Part shown: positions 48,006 through 57,370 of the stretch, in pieces
Numbering within the stretch: the stretch's first letter is position 1
Layout: every line of letters starts with the position of its first letter
Assembly: GCF_004027225.2 (NCBI RefSeq)
Contig: NC_046360.1
Span: 5,444,001 to 5,508,000 of the forward strand
Direction of reading: 5' to 3'
From: Strigops habroptila
Lineage: Eukaryota; Chordata; Aves; Psittaciformes; Psittacidae
DNA length: 64,000 bases
Position numbers and translations under genes: made by a program
Notes under the pieces: model-generated
Database searches by the model: none
What the model saw: only the letters and a program-made list of their open reading frames with translations
Told to the model about the DNA's origin: nothing

Positions 48006-49763
48006 ATGGGGCCGGCGGCGAGGAGCGTCCTGCAGCCCCTGCTGGTGCTCTGCGGGCTGAGCGGCCTCTGCGCGGCGATAAGCTCCATAGACATTGACCG
48101 CCCCGGTGACGGGAGGTGCCAGCCGATAGAAATCCCCATGTGCAAGGATATAGGGTACAACATGACAAGGATGCCTAACCTGATGGGACATGAAAACCAA
48201 AGGGAAGCTGCCATTCAGCTGCACGAGTTTGCCCCCTTGGTGGAGTACGGTTGCCACAGCCACCTGAAATTTTTCCTGTGCTCCCTCTATGCCCCTATGT
48301 GCACAGAGCAGGTTTCTACACCGATCCCAGCCTGCAGGGTTATGTGTGAGCAGGCCAGGCTGAAATGCTCTCCGATTATGGAGCAGTTCAACTTCAAATG
48401 GCCAGACTCCTTAGACTGCAGCAAACTGCCCAACAAGAACGACCCCAATTACCTTTGCATGGAAGCCCCCAACAACGGGTCAGATGAGCCACCCAGAGGA
48501 TCCAGCATGCTGCCACCCATGTTTCGGCCACAGCGGCCCAGCAGTGGCCATGATCTGCAGCAGCATAAGGACAGCCTGAGCAGAACCTCCTGTGAAAATC
48601 CTGGCAAGTTCCACCATGTGGAAAAGAGCGCTTCCTGTGCGCCTCTCTGCACTCCAGGGGTTGATGTTTACTGGAGCAAGGATGACAAAAAATTTGCTGT
48701 CATTTGGATTGCCATCTGGTCCATTCTGTGCTTCTTCTCCAGTGCTTTTACTGTACTCACTTTTCTGATAGATCCTCAGCGTTTCAAGTACCCTGAGAGG
48801 CCCATCATCTTCCTCTCCATGTGCTACTGCGTCTACTCGGTGGGGTACATTATTCGCCTCTTTTCAGGTGCTGAAAATATCGCCTGTGATAGGGACAGCG
48901 GCCAACTCTATGTCATCCAGGAAGGACTGGAGAGCACTGGCTGCACCATTGTGTTCCTGGTTCTGTATTACTTTGGTATGGCAAGTTCCTTATGGTGGGT
49001 AATCTTGACTTTGACTTGGTTTCTAGCAGCTGGGAAAAAATGGGGGCATGAAGCGATTGAAGCAAACAGTAGCTACTTCCATTTGGCAGCATGGGCCATT
49101 CCGGCTGTGAAGACCATCATGATCCTCGTTATGAGAAGGGTGGCTGGAGATGAGCTGACAGGGTTGTGCTATGTTGGAAGCATGGATGTGAATGCCTTGA
49201 CAGGGTTTGTACTCATTCCTTTGGCTTGTTATCTAATCATTGGCACTTCTTTTATTCTTTCTGGTTTTGTGGCCCTTTTTCATATCAGGAGGGTGATGAA
49301 AACAGGTGGAGAAAATACTGACAAGTTGGAGAAACTTATGGTCAGGATTGGTGTCTTCTCAGTCTTGTATACAGTGCCTGCAACTTGTGTGATAGCTTGC
49401 TACTTTTATGAAAGACTTAACATGGATTATTGGAAAATTGTGGCAACTCAGCAGAAATGCAAGATGAACAACCAGACTAAAAATTTAGACTGCATGATGA
49501 ATAACTCTATTCCAGCAGTAGAAATCTTTATGGTCAAGATTTTTATGTTGTTAGTGGTGGGCATTACTAGCGGTATGTGGATCTGGACTTCCAAGACTCT
49601 TCAGTCCTGGCAAAATGTTTGTAGTCGAAGATTAAAGAAGAGGAGTAGGAGAAAACCTGCAAGTGTTATCACAAGTAGCAGCATCTACAAAAAACCTCAA
49701 CATCCACAGAAAACTCACCTTGCAAAATACGAATCGACATTACAACCACCCACTTGTGTGTGA
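48006..49763 (+). CDS. FZD10: Frizzled-10, seven-pass Wnt receptor, complete single-exon gene
   Basis: Intact 585-codon ORF. Frizzleds bind Wnt at the cell surface and recruit Dishevelled. Residues 1 to about 24 form a signal peptide. The cysteine-rich domain spans about 35-155 with all ten cysteines (38, 46, 83, 92, 99, 110, 114, 121, 138, 151); N52 and N157 are glycosylation sequons. After a variable linker (about 160-205) come seven membrane segments near 229-252, 264-285, 313-338, 358-378, 398-424, 446-467 and 503-526. The Dishevelled-binding motif KTLQSW is at 530-535, and the tail ends in TCV, a class I PDZ ligand. FZD10 rather than FZD9 or FZD4 is chosen because the domain, the GGENTDKLEKLMVRIG loop and the PTCV end match my memory of human FZD10, which is also intronless and of similar length. 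The start has a strong context (G at -3, G at +4), and an in-frame stop at 47940-47942 rules out an N-terminal extension. The linker is the main divergent part. Confidence 0.98.
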   Translation: MGPAARSVLQPLLVLCGLSGLCAAISSIDIDRPGDGRCQPIEIPMCKDIGYNMTRMPNLMGHENQREAAIQLHEFAPLVEYGCHSHLKFFLCSLYAPMCTEQVSTPIPACRVMCEQARLKCSPIMEQFNFKWPDSLDCSKLPNKNDPNYLCMEAPNNGSDEPPRGSSMLPPMFRPQRPSSGHDLQQHKDSLSRTSCENPGKFHHVEKSASCAPLCTPGVDVYWSKDDKKFAVIWIAIWSILCFFSSAFTVLTFLIDPQRFKYPERPIIFLSMCYCVYSVGYIIRLFSGAENIACDRDSGQLYVIQEGLESTGCTIVFLVLYYFGMASSLWWVILTLTWFLAAGKKWGHEAIEANSSYFHLAAWAIPAVKTIMILVMRRVAGDELTGLCYVGSMDVNALTGFVLIPLACYLIIGTSFILSGFVALFHIRRVMKTGGENTDKLEKLMVRIGVFSVLYTVPATCVIACYFYERLNMDYWKIVATQQKCKMNNQTKNLDCMMNNSIPAVEIFMVKIFMLLVVGITSGMWIWTSKTLQSWQNVCSRRLKKRSRRKPASVITSSSIYKKPQHPQKTHLAKYESTLQPPTCV

Positions 49764-50401
49764 CCAGGTTTTAGAAAAGACTTTATCTCAGCTGACACAC
49801 TTACAAATGCCCACAGTAGCAGTCAGAAATTAAACAAGTAAATGGTGCTTTTTTTTCTCAGAACAGTTTAATATCTCAAGGCAAAAAATGTATCACGCTG
49901 AATTCAGGACCTGGTGAGAAGCTGAAGGTAAATGTACTCATGGAAAGGTTTTCAGTGAAAGAAATATTGTGTATTAATCCAGTCTCTTCTGTTACTAATC
50001 TGTAGTTAAGTATTTCATCCAGCCCTCAGATTTATTTAAAAGAGATAAAAACACCCTATTTAACTTTTTCATGTAGCTGAGCTGGATTTCCTGCAGGTTT
50101 CTGAGTAACAAGCTATAGTCGAGTTTTCTGGAGCAATGATTTGATTTTAAAAGTGCCCAGTGAGCATTGTCTCTGCAGGGAAACTAAGGTCCCGAAGAGG
50201 CCTGTCCTCAGTGAGTGTGCTATCTGGGAGAGCAACTCTGTGCGAATTTAAAAAGAGAAAGAGAGAAATCCTTTACAGCTCATCTCAGCCTAGTGGGTTT
50301 GGAGTGCCTAAAAATAGATTCAATCTATAATGCTCGCCAATATTCTTTCACTAAAAGAGAAACTTCCTGCACCAGACACAAACTTTGTGAATAAGAATAA
50401 T

Positions 50402-50409
50402 GTGCAATA
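50402..50409 (+). promoter_or_regulatory. 8-mer seed match for miR-25/32/92 family
   Basis: GTGCAATA is the full 8-mer target (seed positions 2-8 plus the A opposite position 1) of the miR-25/32/92/363/367 family. It lies in AU-rich sequence 639 bases after the FZD10 stop. Sequence match only; repression is not shown. Confidence 0.45.
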
Positions 50410-50759
50410 CATTTTTTTTCTTACCATGACATGAAAAGAGAAACAAGTATTTTGCTGTACATAAAGACAACAAAAGAAATCTCTTAACAAAAGAACTAAG
50501 AGCTCTAGTCCTCAGAAACCCTTTAGTGTTACATTTTGTGGCTTTTTAATGGAAATCAAGCCAATGTTATACACGTTGGGACTGATTTGTGCAAAAAAAA
50601 AAAAGGGGGGATCAATTCAAAGAGACCCAAAGGGCTTATTGACTCTTTCTATTGTTAAGCAAATTCTCACTATGAATAGATCAAGAAGCACTAGATTCTG
50701 CAAAGGGAAGCTTTGTATAGAGTGATGCTCTTTACTGTGCTGGGGTGCACAGTGTGTGC

Positions 50760-50767
50760 TGTATATA
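50760..50767 (+). promoter_or_regulatory. Pumilio response element in FZD10 3' UTR
   Basis: TGTATATA fits the Pumilio consensus UGUANAUA and lies 45 bases before the first poly(A) signal. An AT-rich octamer like this can occur by chance, so the role is inferred. Confidence 0.4.
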
Positions 50768-50811
50768 TTTGTAATATACAATTATTTTTCATGCTCCACT
50801 ATTTTATTAAA

Positions 50812-50817
50812 AATAAA
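50812..50817 (+). terminator. FZD10 proximal poly(A) signal
   Basis: AATAAA is followed 22 bases later by the GU-rich stretch TTTTGTGTGTTC at 50839-50850, the usual arrangement of hexamer, cleavage site and downstream element. Cleavage would fall near 50830-50838. This is the better of the two signals. Confidence 0.7.
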
Positions 50818-50878
50818 ATATGTTCTTTAGTTTGATAATTTTGTGTGTTCTAAACTTTCTCCAATGTGCTTTGTGGTT

Positions 50879-50884
50879 AATAAA
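50879..50884 (+). terminator. FZD10 distal poly(A) signal
   Basis: A second AATAAA, 67 bases after the first, followed by the T-rich sequence CTTGTTTTCTC. It could be used as an alternative or be a backup signal. Confidence 0.5.
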
Positions 50885-51167
50885 CTTGTTTTCTCAATAA
50901 CTTGCTAAAAGCACACATTGAATATAGTACTTGTTCTTATACTTGCCTGCAAGTATAAGGTGAACAAGAATTTCCTCCAAAGATATTACAAGTTGGAATT
51001 AAACAAATGGGATTTTGAAGTTGCATCTTTCTGTGAGCCCCTGCAACTGAGAAAACTGAATGGGAAGAAGCTTTAGTGATGTAAAAAAGCTGTAGAGATG
51101 GAGAGTAGTACCGTGTTTACAGAGCGCCGAGATTACAGCAGTGACCCTCGGTTAACACCCCTTTCAG

Positions 51168-51175
51168 ATTTGCAT
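51168..51175 (-). promoter_or_regulatory. Perfect octamer (POU-type) motif downstream of FZD10
   Basis: ATTTGCAT is the exact reverse complement of the POU octamer ATGCAAAT. It lies 290 bases past the distal poly(A) signal, in a patch (about 51115-51245) with more CpGs than its surroundings. Functional meaning is inferred only. Confidence 0.25.
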
Positions 51176-54100
51176 GGGGTATGTTCAGCATGTTAAAGAT
51201 AGCCGGCTCACTTCAGCACAGCGTGAATGTGACTCAGCCTCGACTCTTCAGGGATTTTTCTTCTAACACTACTGAAAGTATCAGTGTTATTTGGGAAAAG
51301 ACTTAGAGAAGATCGGGAGAAGGAAGAGGGGAAATAAAACCGTACAATTTGAATACTACTTTTGGAAAGCTAGCTGTTAAAGTTAAAACTGTCCATACAT
51401 TTTCAAGAAGTTTTGAGTGGAGCATGATTTTGAATGAACCTGAAGTTTTCCATGCATTGACTCACGAGCTGTGTGATCAGCTGGGGAGATAGTAACATAA
51501 CCTCACTTTCTCACACAGGCTGTTCTAGAAAACCCTTTATGAGGTGCCTCATCACAGAAAGAAGACAGGTCTTAATGGGCTTTGTTGGAGTGAGGATCCC
51601 TGTGACTGTCATCTTGTGGCTAGGAACTTTGTAACAAAAGGATCCTTTCTAGTGGTCTGGTTTTTCACTTTATCTGTGCAGTGTGACAGATAAATGTTTG
51701 TCTTCTTGTAGGCTTTTTAAATGTTTCTAGCAATGACTAGGAACTTGAATGACAAAAATTAGGTTGCAGGTATTATTAATAATCTTTGCCTAAATTGCAC
51801 TTGTGCAAAGCAGCTTTCAATATAAAATTTATCTTTTGGGGGAAGAGGAAATATATTTTTCTTCCTTTATGCCTATGTGCACTGTTTGATGCACAGCTTT
51901 TGGATGCCCTGGAAGTTAATCCTGTCAGAGGACACCCTGCTGGAGCCAAAGTAGGACAGTGCACTAAACAAATCCACTCCTGGAACTACTGAATTAGTGC
52001 CTCTCCATCTGCGTATGTTCTAGTTAAGATCAATTACATTAGATTTGAGAATACAGTTTTAAAATAACCTGTGTATTGCAAATTGCTACAGGAATCCTTC
52101 AAGTATGTGTTTGTTTCGGTGCGTGTCACCTTGCCAGTAACCTTCATGACTCACACCAATTTCATCTCTGATATAAAGGTTAGTGCTGGTTTTACCAGTG
52201 ATAAGATTTGTTTAGAGAATGGTTTCAGGCTTCACTCCAAAATACATTAGCCATTGAAATAAACAGCTCGCTATTTTTGTAGACTGTAGACAATTATTTG
52301 CTTACATTGTTGATCATGTATTTTTACAGTCTGCTACTAGGAGTCTGCAAGGAGCAAAAAATGAAGAAAGATGTTCAGCAGTGGCTGAATTCCTGCTGCC
52401 TTTCTGAATTTAATCAGTTGTCAGCTTAGGCCCTTCATTGTCACTAGAGCAGAACTGCAAGTTCTTCTATGAAAGTACCAAATATGAATGCTTGGTAGAT
52501 GCATCATGTTACAAATAGATTCTTGCTGAACTGTAAACTGACTATTTAGATTTTATTTCAGCTTTGCAGTTATTTTACTGGTAGGCAAACCAGATTCTTC
52601 AAATCTATAATGATGCTGATTTCATTACATCAGATCTAATGTACTGTAAATGCAGCCGAGTATAATGATTGTCTTTAAGGACATCTTAAGAGTGAATTAT
52701 TTCAGAAATTGTACTTCTTGCTGCCCCATAACTCCTAACAGCCTTAACAGTTTAATACTGAAGTTGCTACTTAAGGAATTGGAAGCTTACAACCGTTAAG
52801 GCAAAGTGACATACTTATTTTCACAACATTTCAGTGATCGAATATAGCATTATTAACAATTTAACAGAGAATTTTATTCTTGTCTTAGAAGGCTGCATAT
52901 TAGTAAAACGATAATGATAATAAAACAAAGAAGGCTAAGAAAATATCACAAAAAATGCTCGATATTAAACTTGTCACAGTAATTTTATATTTTAGTAAGA
53001 TCATGTTCATATTTTTATTTGTTGAATTTTATAGGATTTTTCTCTTAGTATTGTCAAGGCCTGCTGGGTATTTGCTTATCAGCAGACTTTTAAGAAAAGT
53101 GTCTATATGTGGATGTATTAACAGTGCAGTCGCTCCATCGCAAACTTGTTGAGGAAGGAATATGAGTCCAAATGTCCTTCTGAAAAAGAAATTTCATCAC
53201 GGTCCAGTGGCATTTATCAGATAAAAATAGCTCCAAAAAAAACCCATCCTGATAGTGTATAGATACACTGTAAATTACGAATCAGATGTTTGCCACAGGC
53301 CTGTGTATAAGTGTTCTCTCCGCTCAGAGCTGTAGATGACTCATGAAGGTAGAAATTGTCTCAAACTATGTAGGTTCTGAGGATGCAGATTGTGTCTCAG
53401 CATTCAGTACCATGCCAGCACCATGGTTGAAAGGATGTGGAGAGCTCAATCAAGGAATGTTCAGATCTCTTATCAGATTTTCCCCAAAGTTGCATTTCAT
53501 ATGTATGTTATTACGAAGCTATTTTTCACATATGGCTGACGTCCCATGGCTTCAAACTCTGAAAAGCCCAGTAACAACAACGTCTGTAACATACACCCTT
53601 CTTATTCTAACACTTAAAATCCATGGCTTCAAGGGGATAGTTCTGTAATGATGGGATATTATGTGCTCAGGTGGTCTTTTGATGACAGGTGGTCTCCAAC
53701 AACAGATGGCCTCAAAAGAGGAACTTCAGTACATTTTAGTTTAAAACATCTACACATTTCTTTAAAAAAAATATTTGAAATGTTATCCTTGTGTAATGTT
53801 CTTAAGTATTTTAGACAGAGTAGCCAAGTTGTTAACACTGACAGATGATAAATCAGGGCATCCTTTAAAAGGTGGGTGATGGTGATTATGTGGTCTTGGA
53901 GCTTGCTTTGATCAGAAGTGACAGGCCTGTAAGGCCTGTGCCACTCAATCCCCCCTGAAGGGAGATCAGCACCTGTTTGCACTTTGAGGCTCCTCTACCT
54001 CCCACTGCCTTCCAGCACTATTTCATCTTTTCTAACACACTTGATGTTGATTAGCTTTAAGCAAAGTCATTATTCATTTACAAAACACTCCTTGATGGAG

Positions 54101-57100
54101 CTTACTCAAAACTGTATTTCAGTAGCAGTGTTTGTGCTGTTACAGTTAAGGTTGTATCAACATTCCAATTACAAAAGCTTTATGTTCAGTGAGCTGCAAG
54201 TTAAATCAGCCTGGGTGCTCATATGAACCTGGTTTGGTGGTTTTTGTCCAAACAATAGTATGTATTGCCCATGAATCTGTTCTGCTTGAGCTTTCTGTAT
54301 CTTTACATGTGTATCTAGAAGAGATGTATGATCAGGTTTGTGAAACAAAACAGGTCCTGGTTTGGTAGGTCAGATTTTAGCTTTAATAAGTACTGTTCCA
54401 AATAGTTTTGTCTTGTGAAATGCAGTGGCTATTTCTAGAAAATAGCACAAAACAGGGCCTTGACTTCACCCAGGGCCATATGGCAAATCACATAAAGGAG
54501 TCTCCACTGTTTGTTTAATGTTTTCTATGGAGGACTTTGGTATGGACTTGCCAATCTAGATGCAAATACATGCTGCAGTCAGCAGTGTCTCATTAGTTAA
54601 TTCTGGTGTGTCTAAGAACAGATGTGGTTCGTGCCTGTCTGGTTTGGGAGCCTGATTCTGCTTTTCCTGTAGTAGCAAAGTTAAAGCTTTGGGGAGTTGG
54701 ACATCAAAGGCAGGACTGAGTGATCATTGTGTATATTTGTAAGGCATTGTTTAAAAAGGAATTCCTTTTATTTGTTGTCACTAGTTTCTTCCTTCTATTC
54801 TTCAAGATCTCCTCATAGATCTGCTCTGCCGAAATCAATGGGTGTCCAGCTAATTGCAGTGTATGCTTTGAATTGGACTTCCTATCCCAGGGAAAGCATG
54901 TGCTACAGGAAAAGTCATTATTTTGACTTTTTTTTCCCCCACATCAGAGCGTTTTTTTGCAAGTCCTCGTATGACATAAATTCATTATATGGAAAAAAAA
55001 AAAATATCAGTGAGTGAAATTATTTCAATTATATTTTCAAAATGTGAGACTGTGTTAGAATGCACAAAGAGTAGTATGTTGCAAAACCAAGTGTCATTTC
55101 AAAATGGATGTTGATCATGTTGGGATGGAGTGGAAGTTTTGTATTTGTTTAGTTCATATAGGCTTTTTGAGAACACTGCACTTCTGTTTATTGCAGAATG
55201 CTCAATATTAATAAATCTGCATTTCCTGATGGCAGGATACCCCATCAAGCATTCTTCACTCAGTTTACATCTCTGCTCATGAGCCTGCCTTTTACCAGGG
55301 GTCTTAGACCTTTATTATCCATAGGAGCTAACGATGAGCAGCAACATTTTGAGTTGAGCCCACAATGTGCTCCTTGTTTCCTCCTTTCTTCACTGATCAG
55401 CACTTCTGTTCCCCTTCCCCTCTCTTCCACTGCTGATCAGTCTTTCATCATCTGCATGTGACTTGCTTCTCTTACCCTCCTCTCAAGTGATCCTGTCCTT
55501 TTAGTCTCTAATCTGCCCACACACAGCTTTCTGTGGTACTGGCCAGTAGCTACGACTGCTTTGAGGTTTTTTTGTTTGACATAAACGAAAAGATATTTCA
55601 AAACTTGTGTTTTATCTTTCTTTTTGGGTAAGGACTGTGGTAAGAAATAGAAGTTCAAAGTTCTGAGCTACCAAAGGTGCAGATGAACACAGGCGACTGT
55701 TGAGAAGAGACTGCCAGCTCTGAGCAGGTGCCTGAGACTTCAAAATACGCTTTGTGGAAGACAAGCATTGTTTGGTTCTATCTTGTATATTTGTTATTTT
55801 CTATTTCCTTTATCTGAGACTAATATCTTTGTGAAATAATAAACAGCAAAGGGAGAAAGAACATTTGATCAATTGATACAAAGGGAAAAAAACCCACCTT
55901 GCACTCAAAAGCTCTTAGCCTGAGGAGAGGTTTGTATGCCTCAAAGCTTGCAAGTTTTTCCCAGTTATACCCAGCTGGTCTAATAGAAACATTCTGTCTG
56001 CCTTCAGCCCATCTTTCTCATATCCTTAGTTCCTCACAGCTATAGCAATGCTACCCTTACAACTGCATTACGAATAACATCCATGAGACTGATTTTGACC
56101 TTCATGGTTCTTTAAACAAATTTAAAAACTGGACTATGATCCCTACAGTAACTTGATAATATTAGAAGTCATGGTATTGAAATCTGAACCTTTGATATTC
56201 TTCCAGTTAGACCATTTTTTCTTCTTTTTAAGATTTTAGTGAATCTGGTAAAAATATTTTTATTTCATTTTGTCAGTATTTTGCCTTGTAAATGGATTTT
56301 TCAAGAAAGGACAGATTTCTATTGAGGTTTTAGGCTTTTTAATTACTGTAGGTGTTGGGGGTTTTTTTTAATCCTGTCATCTTTTTTTCTTTTTAAAATT
56401 AGATAAAAGAACCTTTTTTGTTCTTTGGGATACTGATTTTAGTAATGAGATATGACAGTTTCCCTAGACTTCTCATCCTTTTGCTACACTCTCAATGCAG
56501 CCTTTTAGTTTCTTCAAAAAGCCTTTCTTGTTTGACATAAGACGTGTTGGTAACATTTCCAAAAGTTCTTCACAGACACTTAGTAGAGAATAAAACCCAA
56601 GTTACATGTCTACATGTGATTTTTATGCTAACGTAACCTGATCAATTTGAAACCAGATTAAAAAAGGTATTTAATTAAGTTGACGCAATTCCCAGTGTAG
56701 GCATGGTGATAACTGTAAAGGTAGTTTTAAGGACAGAGCACCATGTAGAGTAAATCTGAACTGTAGGGTTTGGAAGATCAAGTCTCACGTTAGATGGTTT
56801 GCAGATATTCTGGGGGGGAAAGGGAGATGTTAGTAATTTCCCTCTCAGAAATTTTGTCTGTTGAATCATAATGTGAGTACCATAAGCTTAATGCAATAGT
56901 ACCATTCTACTATCTAACTGAAGTTGCTAACGTTGAAACGAATTCCAATGCAGTGACAGGGGAAGGTTTGAAGGATAATCAAATTCAGAACTCCAGCCAT
57001 TACTGGTTTTGCTAATTAACTTATCTGGGGCAACAGGTTCTCCTGCATGGTGCTTTGAAATTTCCACCCTCAGAGCCGGCATAGTTTGGTCTGTGAAGGG

Positions 57101-57283
57101 GTGTATTATGCAGCTCTTTGATCAGTTTTGAAAACTACTCAAAGCCCTTCATTTGCAGGATATGATAAAACCAACATCTTAAAGGCAGAAAAAGGTATGT
57201 TCTCTACTCCTTTTTTTTAACATCTGAATTTGGCTTCATATGGACTGTTGATGGTTAGTGACCTCTGAACAAGGTAATTAATG

Positions 57284-57370
57284 AACCAGATTCTGCTTTT
57301 ATTAGGTAGTACAGGAAACACCAATGAGACTGGGGGATTGCTACATTAGAGTGAAGTGGAGATCAGCCTA
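57284..57370. repeat. Probable remnant of an ancient amniote interspersed repeat
   Basis: ACCAGATTCTGC, CACCAATGAGACTGGGGGATT and GAAGTGGAGATCAGCCT keep the order of a familiar decayed repeat (ccagattctg...caatggagttactcctgattt...gagatcaggcc). Weak match by eye. Confidence 0.28.

Larger units (their letters stand above)
46861..48120 (+). promoter_or_regulatory. CpG island covering FZD10 promoter, leader and first codons
   Basis: GC and CpG content rise sharply near 46861, dip around 47061-47280, and are extreme from about 47281 to 48120, against an AT-rich, CpG-poor background on both sides. The island ends just inside the coding sequence, after the signal-peptide codons. No TATA box is evident at a sensible distance. 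An inverted CCAAT (ATTGG) lies at 47153-47157 and a direct CCAAT at 47499-47503. A CpG-island promoter with dispersed initiation is usual for developmental receptor genes. The transcription start is not visible in sequence; the direct CCAAT box suggests somewhere near 47560-47620, which is inference. GC-box-like runs occur, for example around 47330-47345 and 47405-47426. Confidence 0.85.
49764..50900 (+). other. FZD10 3' untranslated region
   Basis: This follows the FZD10 stop codon without a plausible splice event, and is AT-rich with scattered ATTTA-type motifs. Two AATAAA signals lie at 50812-50817 and 50879-50884, giving a UTR of about 1.07 or 1.14 kb. It contains a 12-base A run followed by seven Gs near 50594-50612, an 8-mer microRNA seed match at 50402-50409 and a Pumilio element at 50760-50767. 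The boundary is inferred from the signals, not from transcript data. Confidence 0.75.

Noticed and set aside
47429..48263. Minus-strand ORFs of 261 and 239 codons over the FZD10 leader and start.
   Set aside because: They lie antisense in a CpG island where stop codons are rare, are Arg/Pro/Ala-rich without domains, and overlap each other in two frames. Shadows of GC content.
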